Below are positions 45,141 to 57,140 of a stretch of 64,000 nucleotides of DNA, in pieces. Source of the DNA: Taenia hydatigena (taxonomy: Eukaryota > Platyhelminthes > Cestoda > Cyclophyllidea > Taeniidae); NCBI GenBank assembly GCA_036345935.2, contig JADWOT020000004.1, positions 13,274,617 through 13,338,616 of the forward strand, read 5' to 3'. The position numbers were made by a program, and so were the translations under genes. The notes beneath the pieces were generated by a model that ran no database searches, was not told the origin of the DNA, and was given only the letters and a program-made list of their open reading frames with translations. Positions within the stretch are counted from its first letter, which is position 1. Every line of letters begins with the position of its first letter.

Positions 45141-48099
45141 ATGAGTGATCCCTATGGCTTGTCATGCAAACCTACCTTCGGTTCGCAAACACGTCTGCTG
45201 CCAAATACCGCAACCGAGACAGCACGCTGCATCCATTGTCATATGGCGCTTGACGTGGCCGAGCTGCGTCCCAAACACATCAGTGTGGAGCAGCTCAGTC
45301 GGGGGCAGAAACACGAGCGGGACCAGAAGGAGGATCAAGAGGAGGATAGTGCACAAGAGCATGTCCTGAAGCATCAGGTGGGAGATGCATTTGATGTTGC
45401 ACTTGTCTTTCCATCATTTAAACACAAATCAAGGAGTGGCCCATTGTTTATTGTTTGGAGTGGACAAATCCGTGTGGTGACTTCGTACCCATGTATTTTG
45501 GCATATGAGCTACACGTGACTGCTCTATGTGGTTAGTGAGGAAGATGCCATGTGGCTCAATGACTGTGATTTCAAATTCAAGGCATTGTAACGGATAGTT
45601 GTTAGCGACGTGTAAAAGTAAAGTAGTTCTTTGGCATGACATTGTTCTCGCACCTTTGATGTGGCGAGGTAGTCGACACATGTTTTACGGAATGGAGCAG
45701 CGTTGTTGGCAAAACTGTACCCAATGCATCTGGCTCTCTTTTCTCCCATCACTCAGTACAAACTATTGCTGCGTTCCAAGCTGCATGATCTGTCCCAACA
45801 AGGGCGATGCTAAAGTCGCGTAAGGAGCAGTTAGAGGAAGTGAAGTCATCGACGTCAGAGAGGGAGAAGAAAGCGAAGGATGAAATTATTGAGGTCATGG
45901 AAGGAGCAGTGCTGCAGTTTTGTTTGGCGGCAAACACAGCTCTGAATGCTGCCATGGCGAAAGTGGAGAAGGCGAATGAGGCTAGCCACGAGAGCATAAG
46001 CAAACTCGTGCGAAAGACCTTGGACCTGGATTCAGAAGCAAGCAAGTTGCAAGATGTCTGCGCGTCGCTGAATGGGATTACAGTGAGTGGCAGTGACTGT
46101 TGTTGCATAGTGTGTAGAAAAGTCTTCCAACTGGTCCTTCCAATTCCTCTTCTTGCATCCTATCCTTTCTGCCTTCTCTATCTTACGCTTTATTTGTTCC
46201 TTTCCTGCTATAGCATTTGCAGGAAGCATTGGCGAAACAAAAGTGGTTGGAATGGCTCCGTCGTGAAGTCACGCTTTTGGAGGGAGAGGTGATGATGGAA
46301 CACCAAAGACCTACGTCCATCATTCGGATGCAGGTGTCTGACGGGTTAACTAAAGTAAGTTACCAAACGTGTGAGTAAAAGTTGACTTATTAAATTTAAC
46401 CTGCGAGTTTTGCCTTTCGCGATGGATCAAGAGATGGGGAAGCAAGGATTCGACTGGGGAAACAAATCTATCAGTTTCAGTCAAAGTAAAGTATGCGTAC
46501 GGGGCGAAGTCAATTTCGACATGCCAAAGTAGAGTAGATTGTGGTTTTGCGAAGAGAGACGTCTGCTGAGTTGATGGGTTGTGGAGTACCTGGCATTGCA
46601 CTTCACGGTAGCCACGCGTTCACCAAAATTAGGTATCCCATGAAACACTCACTATCCGTCAGCGGATTAGTAAGGAGTGGGGAGAGACAGTGGAAAAGCG
46701 CGTTTCATGCCTTCATCTTTTACGAGGAGGCTTGAATTTTCCGAAGAGTTTTGACTCGGCAGTTTGAGTAGCCGATTGCCGAGATTAATTTAAGGCAAGC
46801 AGAAATGCGAGGACAAATGTTAGACAGATCTCTGCTGTTTAGGCCTTGATTCAGGTGCGGTGAGACCATCGAATCGCGACAATGGCAATAAAATGAGAAC
46901 CAAATGTTGTGAATGGAACACAAAACAAGATTTGATGCAGAAAGTGTTTTCCCTGTGCGGATGAGGAAATTGATCGCATTAGTGAAGTAAAACCTACATC
47001 TGATGTGTGTGTATTTGTTTAGATTCCAAAAAATCTGGGTGACTTTGGTCTCATCTCATGCGAAGGAGTAGTATTACTCCCCAAAACCCAGCCGAGCTGC
47101 AAAATTGAAGAGAAAGGGTAAGTGCAATGTAGTGGTGCTGCATATTCACATGCCCAGCTGCTGTGAAACAAAATACTCAAAAAGGTAAAAGAGATTAAAG
47201 GTCAGGAAAAACGACCCAGAGGCCGAAAAGCATAACGTCAGCGTGGAAACAAACCAAAAATTTGTGGTATCAAAGGAAACAAACATAGGTAAAAAAAAGG
47301 ACAGCAGTCATAAGGAGAGAAAAAAAATTACAAAAAAGGGTACTAAAACAGGATAATAAAATTCAAAGTGCAAAAAAAACCATGAAATATAAACTTGGCG
47401 AAAAATGCTAATCAAAAAAGTTACAAACAAAAAAAAGAAAGGAAACACAAAAAAAAACAGCAAAGGCCGAGATTAAAAGGAAACAAGTGGACATCAAAAA
47501 AAATATAAAAATTGGAGCAAAGATTGGTCGGTGTGAAGACCTCTTCATTGTTAATTTAAAACAAGGCTGGAAAACAACGGCAAAAGAAACGACTGTCAAA
47601 GCCTCTCCGGCAAATTCGGTGAAGTCACCGAGACGAGTGTGGACGAAGGAATGCACAGAGCCGTGGTCACATTCTCCACAGCGAATGCGGCTCAATTGGC
47701 AGTGTCAGCCTGCCTGAAAGTCACAAATGCAGGTACGCTCACACTTGACTGCTCACCTCCACCTCTCACTTCTTCCGTCTCTCCCATTCCACAGACTCGA
47801 TGAGGTCCAGTGAAAACCACATCACTGTCTTTGTGTTCTTTCCTACTTCACCCAATCTGGTGCTACTTGCACACATGAAGTGTTGGTTACTCACGTGGAT
47901 TATTTTAACTCCGATAGACACGAAGTGGTTTGCACTGCCACTGGTGCAGGCAGAGGCATGTGTTGGAGGGTGTGAAGGTGGATCCTTTCTTATTGCAGAG
48001 AAGCCGTGCCTTCCAATGTCAACGCGATCGGCCGTGAGATTATTGTTGAAGGCCTTCCACGTCAAGCTAGACACAACGACTTTCGAGGCCCCTTGTTAG
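45141..48099 (+). CDS. TRIM/RBCC-like gene, five exons, RING zinc ligands degraded
   Basis: Exons by eye: up to 45377 (start unclear, in frame from at least 45141), about 45816-46082, 46214-46354, 47023-47117, about 47566-47732 and 47795-48099 (TAG). The coiled-coil exon leaves ACA/GTGAGT, the next leaves AAA/GTAAGT, then GG/GTAAGT, then GCAG/GTACGC. Phases chain as 0,0,2,1. Exon 1 reads DPYGLSCKPTFGSQT then RCIHC and an acidic tail, the second half of a RING in which the expected C-x-H-x2-C-x2-C keeps only its first Cys (45165); the last C-x2-C pair (45228, 45237) is kept. Exons 2-3 are heptad-rich (KEQLEEVKSS, VEKANEASHES, LQEALAKQKWLEWLRREVTL). The remainder has GKFGEVTETSV and AVVTFSTANAAQLAVSA and is unidentified; a filamin-like fold is conceivable. 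TRIM proteins are mostly ubiquitin ligases; this one probably is not active. The 5' RING half and a B-box were not found. Confidence 0.5.
47160..47520. other. A-rich intron segment
   Basis: Many runs of five to eight A on the + strand inside the intron 47118-47565 of the TRIM-like gene. This depresses confidence in the downstream acceptor, which lacks a good pyrimidine tract. Confidence 0.8.
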
Positions 48100-48843
48100 T
48101 TTGTCCCTTTCACATAATAGTAACACGGTGCGTAACTTTCTTATGGAATATGATTTGTTCGACAGCGTCAATAGATGTCAACACATCGTAAGTGTCAATT
48201 CAGCCAACGTTCACTTTATACGCGACTGATATCAAAAGACTTGTCGCTTACACAAACATTGTCGTCGGAAAATGATAATTACTCTCTAGTCGGTGCTTTA
48301 AAAATGCGCATAAAACTGCCGAATTTGGTCACAATCAAACACCTTCTAGTAGATTCTGCTGCAAGGAAACGGAGAAATGACTTCGATCTTTCTAATTACT
48401 ACGTTTAATTTATTCCATTCGGCTGGAAACACTACACTGAGCAATCTCATTTAAACATCAAATATATAGCAAATATAACGTCCTATTCATTTAGCGAAGT
48501 TGATTTTAAAATGGATCTGTTTAGTGATGTCGAACAGGTGGAATGAAGGGATAAAACTGGCTTACCTTGTACCAAACGTTTAGTCTATCCTAGTTATTAC
48601 TTTATATGGCCAGAATTTATAGTCGTGGATAATGCTCGACATAAGCTTAATGCCATAAATTGGCTATTCAATAAAATCGTAATGAGAAAGTGATCTATTT
48701 AATCTTTTAAACGCGAATTTCTTGAAGATGTTGCAAATCCTGCCATGAAGGCGGTGAATAAACTGGAAGTGAGTCGAATGATTGGAAAGAACAGCGCTCG
48801 TAATGCGGTTGTAAGCACATCATTTGTTACACGTAATTTCACG
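48100..48843. other. No gene seen
   Basis: AT-richer than its surroundings. Nothing recognisable downstream of the TRIM-like gene's stop. Confidence 0.4.
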
Positions 48844-48989
48844 TAATTGTACTACTGCCGCCAATGCTACTGCTGCTGCTCCTGCCACTGCTGTTCCTAG
48901 TAGTAAAACAAACACTTTCGTTATTATTATTTCTGCTAATATTGGTACTACCAAACTGTTGCTGCTGTTGAAACCAGTATAGGCGCCTT

Positions 48990-49052
48990 CTCCTTCCTTC
49001 CTTCCTTCCTTCCTTCCTTCCTTCCTTCCTTCCTTCCCTTCCCTTCCTTCCC
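48990..49052. repeat. (CCTT)n microsatellite
   Basis: About a dozen CCTT units where block A has only two or three, a clear expansion. Confidence 0.95.
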
Positions 49053-49075
49053 TCCGACTATGCAGGGTATGTTGA

Positions 49076-49495
49076 TTGATTAGAAGTGGAGTGGAGACAC
49101 CGCGCCTCCATGAAATACTTTCGAGTTTATCAAAAACCTGTGAAGCATTAGAGACTGTTAGTGCTGCATTGCCCTCAACTTCGACCATGTGTCCGTGTGC
49201 ACCGCAATGCTTGCTAGCACTTGTTAACACTCCGATTCCGGAGCAGGAGCAGGAGCATGAGGAGCAGAAGGAGGACGGGAGAATGGAGAAGGAGGTGAAG
49301 AAGAAGGAGAAGACGCACAATGTCATCATGGAGAGCGGTCACCACGTACACGGCAAAGCAAAGAAGACGCGCAGCGGCAGGTGGCGTCGGCTCTTCACCA
49401 ACGCAATCGGTGGACTCGCGTGGCACCAACAACACAAGGGACCACCTCACCAACACCCACACCGACACCGGTTTACAGGCTCCATGATGCATTGA
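49076..49495 (+). other. 139-codon open frame, unrecognised
   Basis: The first 50 codons are the shared ILSSLSKTCE / STSTMCPCAPQ module. The rest, unique to this copy, is charged (EQEQEHEEQKEDGRMEKEV), then basic with His/Pro. The shared start argues for a duplicated exon. There is no ATG in a good context (it begins after TAG). Function unknown. Confidence 0.25.
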
Positions 49496-49595
49496 TGATG
49501 GAGCAAAGTGTGCTTCTTGCCTACCACCAATTCACACCAAGTCAAGTTGGTGAGAGCATTGTCCTTCCTCTTAATGCAGCAGCATCTGCACTATG

Positions 49596-49618
49596 AGCAG
49601 CAGCAGCAGCAGCAGCAG
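49596..49618. repeat. (CAG)n microsatellite
   Basis: CAG run followed by GGA and TTG triplet runs to about 49660. Confidence 0.95.
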
Positions 49619-49949
49619 GAGGAGGAGAAGGGCGTTGTTGTTGTCGTTGTTGTGGTTGTTAGGGACACTGTAGTTGTCACAGTTGGCTCAGCAGCAGCAG
49701 CAGGAGGTAGATGACCATGATGTCCTCCACCCATGCCGTCCGTCAGTCCATCCGTCTCTCTTATCTTCCCATGTTTTTGCTCCTTTTTCATTTAGTGTTC
49801 AGTTGAGATGTCACGGTGCCAATAATGTCTCGCCATGTCCACCATCAGAGTGGACAATTGTGCCCCTGCTGCCATCGCCGATGCCGTTATTCACCACCAT
49901 GCGTGATGTCCCCTCGTTCTTCACTTCCTTCTCCGTTCCGATGCCTCCC

Positions 49950-50112
49950 CTCTCTCTCTCTCTCTCTCTCCCTCACTCCCTGCCTCCCTTCCCCCTCCCT
50001 CTTTCCCTTCCTCCCTCCCCGCCTTCCTTCCCTCCCTCCCTCCCTCCGTCCTTCCTTCCTTCCTTTCTCCCTTCTTCTTCTTCTTCTTCTTCTTCTTCTT
50101 CTTCTTCTTCCT
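49950..50112. repeat. Pyrimidine tract: (CT)n, CCCTT and (CTT)n
   Basis: Nearly pure C/T on the + strand for about 160 bp, with (CT)n at 49952-49970 and (CTT)n at 50072-50110. The homologous purine strand is at 31130-31275. The 181- and 150-codon open frames here are products of this tract. Confidence 0.9.
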
Positions 50113-50164
50113 CGAGTAGCTGCTTGTCTTCCACCGTTTCCCTTCCTTCTTTCGTATTCACATC

Positions 50165-50445
50165 TCACCCCTCCACTTCCTCCCATTCGCATTCATCCCG
50201 ACCTTCGGCTGCGCCGTAGACGACTGGTGCTGATGCACCGGCTCCTTCCGTTTCGCCACCGTCAGTGATGACTTGCAGTATCCGTTGCAATCCACCAAAC
50301 TTCACATCAGATGCGACTGCTTGCGAGTTCTCCCTCCGCCCACACTGCCCACCCTGCACATTCTGTCCCACTTCCTCTGCTTCCACATGAACATTCGTCT
50401 GAGGTGCTTTGTGTCAGACAGCTTCTTGGCTTCTTTGGCAACCCA
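50165..50445 (-). pseudogene. Second decayed relative of the 55.4-55.9 kb gene
   Basis: On the minus strand it shows the same in-frame TGA before CAC AAA GCA and the same missing acceptor (GTGG/GTTGCC) as the 30.8 kb copy. The open tail reads SDVKFGGLQRILQ and ends ECEWEEVEG. Confidence 0.65.
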
Positions 50446-51087
50446 CATACCACCTTTCTTGTTATCGTTCTTCTTCTTCTTTGTTCAAATACATCTCTTT
50501 TGTTCATCAGACGAACGCCTTATCTCACTTATCACTTAGTAGGCGGCAGGATGGCGGTGATGCCACAGAATCCACCTAACTGTCGGTTTGGGTTCACTCT
50601 CCAACGCCCACTTCGAAGCATTCAATACCAAATCCCAACTCTGTCTTATGGTCGTTGAGTTGTGTGACGCCATCTCCTTCACATTATAACAAGACACTTT
50701 GTTTCCAGACAACCCCTTCCCTCCACATTAAGTCAACCTGATGGGAAACTAAAGCACATCTTTCAAGTCATTCTTGATGAATGACGAGGAAGGAGCGATG
50801 GTTGATGGGATGAAAGGAAGCCCACTGCGGTCTGTTTATGCCCACTTGACTTCCATCCATCACAAGTTACCTTTTTCAAAGGCGCAAGAAACATTCGAAT
50901 CAAACAGGGATTACAAATTTCGTACTAATGGAATGAAGGGTCTGCTGCCGCGATGGCATTCCATCCGGTATTAGGTGGCAAGTGCGCACCAAATTGACGA
51001 AGAAATGAACGGCGGGGCGAAGGGTTGTGGCACTGTGCACCACTAAGACATTTGTTTGGATAATTTTAAGTCTGTCTATCAACGACA

Positions 51088-51363
51088 ATGCAGATAGTGG
51101 TGGTTTCAGGCCCCACTGCAGCCCTTTGGTGCTCGTCTGGCACTTGGAACTCACGATCTGATAAGCATGGTCAGTGCAAAAGGAGACATGTCTCCATGTT
51201 GGAGGACTGGTGGGTGAATGGAACCGTTGACAAAGATTTGCACATTCGAAGGGTTGGCAGACGTCAGACACCCGAACAGCATTCCAGCTTTGGAGAGTAC
51301 AGAAGAGTTGACCGTTGGGCTGAGCTAAATGACGACGGCAAATCGTGGCTGAAAATAAATTAA
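51088..51363 (+). other. 91-codon open frame present in both Q copies
   Basis: The partner is 62253-62528, same length, no indel. By eye five codon changes alter the amino acid and about four do not, which gives no sign of constraint. A longer minus-strand frame (164/149 codons) overlaps. Contains SMLEDWWVNGTVDKDLHIRR. It may be part of the U3/leader of the retroelement that follows, or unrelated. Confidence 0.25.
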
Positions 51364-51861
51364 TGGAATCCAAAAGCCAATTTACTAATGACATTGGGAA
51401 AGAAACAACTTCAAAGACTCGCCCTTGTCTCCCTAGGTTGAAGCATTAATTTTCGATTGGGAGAATGGCCGAAAGCACACTGACTTTGGTGTGGGCGAAC
51501 AGATTGATTTCACCTTAAGCACGCCTCCACTCCCACCTCACGACTCGCCAATCGCGCTCATCTTTTTCGTCTTCATTTGATAAGTCATGCATGAATTCGA
51601 ATGAGTTTACCTGCGCACTAGTGTTACCAATCATTGAGGACACTGCGGCAACAACTGGGGTAAAGACGACTGTATCAAGGGCTTCAGAGGAGAGACACTT
51701 GAAATGTAATATAGACCTGCAATCCAGTCTCCTTCCTTGATTCTCATTTCAGCACGTGCTATCTAATGAACAACTACTCGGAGTAGGTCTTGATCCACAT
51801 ACGAAAGATGACAAGAACACTAAAATGAAATCAAGAGATGCTGACGATATATATATTAAAG

Positions 51862-52310
51862 ACGTCGAAACATACCCAGACTTCTACTAACAACAAGGGT
51901 GACCAGAAAAGAGAGGAGGAACCCTCTACACTGGTGGCAGCGTTGGCGGACCTTCCCCATTTCAAGGAAGGAATGAATTTCGGAGATTGGATGAAAACCG
52001 TTGGGTTTAACATCCACTTGTACCCCCAGCGGCAGAGGATTGCGCTGATCCTGCACGCTCTCCCCTAAGAGCTGTTCTCCGCAGCGGTTGATGTCGGAGT
52101 CTCACCCGACTCCGATCTCGACCAGTGCTGCGAGATTCTGGCCCAGCTCTTTATTGACCAACAAGAGGAGTCGCTCGCTCGAGAGTTCTTTCTCCGCGAC
52201 CAAAAATCGGGCGAAAACGACGAGGACTACGCGGGAGTACTGCAAATCCTCGCTGAACGGGCTTTCAGAGGCTGCCCACCTAACAAGGTGAAAAGATGGG
52301 TGGCTGTCCA
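51862..52310 (+). pseudogene. gag fragment of gypsy subfamily 2 (start codon lost, early stop)
   Basis: Matches 63055-63500. The start ATG is ACG at 51862-51864 and a TAA occurs at 52066-52068 where the partner has CAA. The sequence breaks off at 52310. Primer-site core TGGTGGCAGCG is at 51932-51942, just after the inferred LTR end (51930). Confidence 0.9.
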
Positions 52311-53544
52311 GGACAGGTATTGCACCGTTTGGGTGATCTAGGTTGGTTGCAACGTCTTATGATTGCGCGACCGACAACGCGTGCAGGGACTGAGAGCGCT
52401 TACGTCACTGTTAGTTAGCAGCCTTAATTGAGACAATTGTACTGTGTCAACTTGCATCAACCAAGTCACGAGGAGGTAGAGGAGGAGAAGGAGGACAGAG
52501 TAAGCAAAGTTATTGCTCCACAACATGTTGGAACACGTGGTGATGGCAATGCAACGCAATGCAATGCATGCAAGCCTGTATGATGTGGCGTGGGTGTGCT
52601 CCGATTAGCTTTCCATTCACATATCAGCAATGCTCCTCACTGCATTGGCGGCTCCGCACGCTGCGGCAAATGTGGCTACACTCCTCAATCATAATAATGC
52701 CCAATGTTGCCATATCACATTCTCATCGCTACATGTGGGTTGGAGATTGAGGCTTCTTTTCCATCGTCTTAAAACAATCACACGCACACACGCACACAGG
52801 CTAGAATACTCTTGTGCTTAACTGCTCTATGGGCAGAAAATCGGCTTTGACAATGCCACGTGGAGGGACAGTTGGGATGAGGTCTACGACCTCGTCCTCC
52901 ACACAATGGCACTACGTTGTCACAAAAATTGGGGGAAAGCACAATGTCTGCCTACTTCGTGGATGGTGTGAGGAGTGGGTGTGTGTTAGGCACTGTGTAG
53001 GCCGGCAAAACAGCGCCTTCTTTTTCCTCTTTTTCTTCTTCTTCTTCTCCTCTCCTCAAAGCCACTCGCCTCGTCCACACGGAGAGTTGCTAGGATTGGT
53101 GCTGTGCCATTGAGGCGTGCGGCTTCTCGAGGCACCACCTCACTGTCACATCAACGCGCACTGCCCTGTCCACGCCTGTCCGTCCTGTCCGACTTTTGGC
53201 AAGACATTGGCATAATGAGATGAAGTGAATAAAAAAGAAAAGACACAAATCGACATTGAGTTGTGTGTGCGCGTGTGTGTCCTTTTCCATTCCACGAGCT
53301 GGGCTACTCACTGGGCTAATATGGCCAACATTTTGCAACAAACGCAGAGAAGCACTCGTGGATTTACAGCATGAGCGAGTGAGTGAGTGAGTGAAGCAAG
53401 GGTAGACCGCACAAGTGCCATCGATACTCGCATTGTAACTTTGACTTGAGAAAGGCAGAAATGCTTTGCCATTAGATGGGGTGGATGTCTACTGCTACTA
53501 CTACTACTGCGAAGTACCAAGTGGACAACGGTGTGGATGATGCC
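52311..53544. other. No gene recognised
   Basis: Open frames of 99 codons or fewer. A TTC-rich run is at 53028-53048, (GTGA)n at 53371-53395 and a CTA triplet run near 53490. Confidence 0.4.
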
Positions 53545-55446
53545 ACCACCACCATCACCACATATCAAAGGGTGATTCGGATGGTTAAATGGATGAATAA
53601 AGAAAGTGTCTTGTGAGACGAGTGGAGAGAGGATGTAATGATGGAGTGTGCTTTCCTACTGCATGGCAGAGTGTGGCAGTGCAGGTTGGTTTGCGATGCA
53701 GAATGTTTTGTGGGAGAGCAGGAAGGTGAAGTGTTGGGAGTGGAAGAGGGCGGCGTGTGATTGAGCAGGGACTGGAATGCGAAGAGGAGAGGCGATGTAA
53801 AAAGTCAGTGATGGTGGCCCTGTGACGGGACGAAGTGACTGGTACGTGTAGGTGGGTGAATGGATGAATGAGTGCGTTAGAGAATGCAGAAAAATAGCAG
53901 AATGCACTGAGGCATTCGCAGATGTTAGGAGGGAGACGCAATCCATGTACCCAAAATCACAACGTGTAGATTTATACGAGTTTGGTTATGCTGGCGTTGT
54001 TGGCCTTAAAACATGAGACGCGATCGTGGGCTGGCCTGCGAGATCATCCCTGTGGAAGTGGGTGGGTGGGTGAGTGGGTGAAGAAGAGGTGAGCGATAAA
54101 TGGAGGCCAAGGAAGATAAGCAAAAGAGGGTGATTAATTTGGCCGAGTAATTTATGTAAACCAAATTGAATCCTCCGCATGTTGAGCAAAAGAGGACATT
54201 ATTGTGTGTCTCCTTTTGTCCATCAAAACTGCTTGAATGATAGCGACTCCAAATTGAACTGTCCAGGTGAGAACGGAATCGGAGTGTCTACAATTGCCAG
54301 CAAGCATTGCAGTGCACACGAACACATGGTCGAAGTTGAGGGCAATGCAGCACTAACAGTCTCTATTGCTTCACAGGTTTTCGATAAACTCTAAAGTATT
54401 CCATGGAGGCGTGGTGTCTTTACCCCACTTCTAATCAATCAACATACCCTGCATAGTCGGAGGGAAGGAAGGGAGTAAGGAAGGAAAGAAGGCGCCTCTA
54501 CTGGTTTTAACAGCGACAATAATTTGGTGTCACCAGTAGTAGCAGCAATAATGGAAGTATTCGTATTACTGCTAGGAACAGCAGCGCGAGCAGTAGCATT
54601 GGCGGCAATAGTACAATTGTGCCCCCTAAACACTGCAAATATTTTCGTTCAATGACTCTGCTTGAAAAAGCCACTGCTCAATTAATCAAATTGAAAAGAC
54701 TTTAGTTCACTTATCGGGAGTATGTTACTCCCCACAGGGCGAATGATAATGCCCCTCATGAATGGAACCACAGTGCTGACAATGAGAGGCCTCACGTATT
54801 GGCACGATTGTGGAGAATGGGTGCAACACCTCATGGCAGATATGTAGACTCATCAAAACGACAGCTCTATTAATATGGCAATGACTCAAAGTAGAAGCTT
54901 CTCCTTCAAATGCACCATCTTAAGTCCAAAAAGGACTATTTTCACCATTTTCTCACTCGACCTTACAACTACCAACCACCGTCGCGCAGGTGCGACGCAC
55001 TGCTATTCAACATCATACCACTTCTTTCTCCCTACTTTCTCTTTCCTTCTCATCTCCGAAGAGCAAACCTGCTGTCCCACCGGTGTTGTATGTGTTGGAT
55101 CTTTCCTTACCACCATCGAAAACGCACACACTGGATATGCTGCATAAATGCCTTCAACACTCACACCCGTCTTCCCATCACACGCAGCAACAGAAACCCA
55201 CTACTAAAGTCATTTGAGTAACACTTTTATTCCACTCGCATTTCCAGCTCACTGGCATTGTGAGGCGACAGTACAGTCCAATCGTTGTGTGTGGCTGCTA
55301 TCACTTCCACAAGCACATTCAATGCACCTACACCTCACCTACACCACAAAGCAGCACATCGTTCCAGTCGTGCCAGTAATAATTATCATGAGGCTGTCGA
55401 TTAAATCTATTGATCGTGTCACAAAATCAAACAAACCGTTACAATA

Positions 55447-55927
55447 ATGTTTGCAAATCGGTTGTATGCAGAAATGCTCTTCATCTTGGTCTACATTTCG
55501 CTTTGGCTTTTCGGTCACTTTGGTTTCTTCCGTTTGCGCTTTTTCTTTCTCGCGTGGACCCTCGTGGACATGGCGCAAGCAGTGTCCACGAGGAGAGGTA
55601 GGTGCTCGCCTTTACACACACCTCTACTAACGTCCTTGTCATGCAGGTTGCCAAAGACGCCAAAAGTCTGTCTCTCACAAAGCACTTCAGACAGATGTTC
55701 ATGTAGAAGAAGAGCGGGTGGAGCAGATAGAGCAAGTGGAGGAGACGGAGAAGTCGACTGGCGCATCTGATGCGAAGCTGGTGAGATTCCAACAGATACT
55801 GCAGCGACGGTCGGCAAAAACGGAAGGAGATACCGGCGCCGCAGACACGACCTACGGTGTTACCGATCTTGCGGATGAGTACGAATGGAGGGAAGAAGGA
55901 GGAGGTAGTGATGTGGATTGCGCATAG
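55447..55927 (+). CDS. Small two-exon gene, N-terminal hydrophobic segment, acidic tail; unknown function
   Basis: Exon 1 is 55447-55597 and exon 2 is 55647-55927 (TAG). The 49-bp intron starts GAGAG/GTAGGT, has a TACTAAC branch-like site (about 55625) and ends TCATGCAG. The join is in frame (phase 1) and gives 143 codons. An internal in-frame ATG at 55570 would give 102. Residues about 10-38 are strongly hydrophobic and aromatic (MLFILVYISLWLFGHFGFF), compatible with a signal anchor. After the join the chain reads SVSHKALQTDVHVEEERVEQ, then SDAKLVRFQQILQRRS and a YG ... EYEWREEG end. Three relatives (30835-31104, 50165-50445, 56285-56440) keep the frame of the tail but have an in-frame TGA and no acceptor. 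No family is recognised. Confidence 0.5.
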
Positions 55928-56284
55928 GGCCTTTGCGCTGAAAGGAGGAGGAGAAGACGGATGGAGACAAAAGGCCGTTTTGAAGAGGGACGAGGACGGG
56001 CAGCAGGAAGAGGAGGAGGAGGTGCCGGTGGAGCGGGAGCGTACATACGTACATACATACCTGCCCTCTCGCAGCCTCCACACCCACCGAGTCACATTAT
56101 GCCCACCTTGAATAATCAATGGGAAAAAAGTCTTTTTATCTTTTTAACCTCAGCGTACTCACCTAATCCTCAAATGAAGGCCTGACAATAATTTATCTAT
56201 GACAGGTGATTGATGGATGCGCGTCAACGACTTAGGCGTTATCTAGCGACTTCAACTGTTCGTCGCAATCTGCCAAGCGTCACA

Positions 56285-56440
56285 TCAGATGCGACTGCTT
56301 GCGAGTTCCCCCTCCGCCCACACTTCCCGCCCTGCCCATTCTGTCCCACTTCCTCTGCTTCCACGTGAACATTCGTCTGAGGTGCTTTGTGTCAGACAGC
56401 TTCTTGGCTTCTTTGGCAACCCACATACCACCTTTCTTAT
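56285..56440 (-). pseudogene. Truncated third relative of the 55.4-55.9 kb gene
   Basis: Minus-strand copy of the first half of the exon with the same TGA and missing acceptor. It is cut off at 56285 where non-collinear DNA begins. Confidence 0.6.
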
Positions 56441-57140
56441 TTTTGTTCTTCTTCTTCTTTGTTTGTTCAAATACATCTCTTTTGTTCATCAAACGAACGC
56501 CTTATCTCACTTATCACTTAGTAGGCGGCAGGATGGCAGTGATGCCACAGAATCCACCTTACTGTCGGTTTGGGCTCCTCACTCTCCAACGCCCACTTCG
56601 AAGCATTCAATACCACATCCCGACTCTGTCTTATGGCCGATGAGTTGTGTGCCGCTATCTCCTTCACATTATAACAAGACACTTTGTTTCCAGACAACCC
56701 CTTCCCTCCACATCAAGTCCACCCGATGGGAAACTGAAGCACATCCTTCAAGTCATTCTTGATGAATGGCGAGGAAGGAGCGATGGTTGATGGGATGAAA
56801 GGAAGCCCACTGCGGTCTGTTTGTGCCGACTTGACTTCGGTGCATCCAAGCAAATGATGAAGGAGGACGAGCAATTAGGTGATGGCACAGGAACTGACTT
56901 CTCCAAACAGGGTCACAAGTGACGCAACTCCTTGCCTCCGCAACTAATTCACTGACTACTTCTTAACAACCCACCAACCAATATCACTTTCGATAGAAAT
57001 CTCAACTGACATGATCCCTTCAAATTAATCAAGTGACCGAACTCTTCTGCAAGAACTGCCTCATTCTCCGTCACCTCACTCAGTGAGGGTTTGCTGCCTT
57101 TGTGGTTGCCAACATATTCGGCGTTCGCGTTCGTTTGCGG

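Larger units (their letters stand above)
48844..50850 (+). repeat. Mosaic third copy of block A material
   Basis: 48844-49240 is in the same orientation as 32010-32352. 49945-50850 is in reverse orientation to 30500-31310 and direct to 56285-56830. The two halves are therefore rearranged relative to block A. Between them (49240-49900) is sequence found only here. Confidence 0.75.
50864..52310 (+). repeat. Segmental duplication block Q (direct partner at 62030-63500)
   Basis: Very similar to 62.03-63.50 kb over the full length, with a few short indels (about 9 and 24 bp). The break at 52310 falls in gag (GTGGCTGTCCA), where the partner continues into protease. The left end abuts the end of the block A-like material. 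Confidence 0.92.
53545..57140 (-). repeat. Segmental duplication block A' (inverted partner of 30240-33275)
   Basis: Reverse-orientation copy of block A. The segment about 55330-56280 is not collinear: it carries the intact two-exon gene on the opposite strand from that expected. Confidence 0.85.

Noticed and set aside
49674..50268. Open frames of 181 and 150 codons on +
   Set aside because: Composed of Ser/Leu/Pro from CT, CCTT and CTT tracts; several frames are open at once on both strands, as expected for low-complexity DNA.
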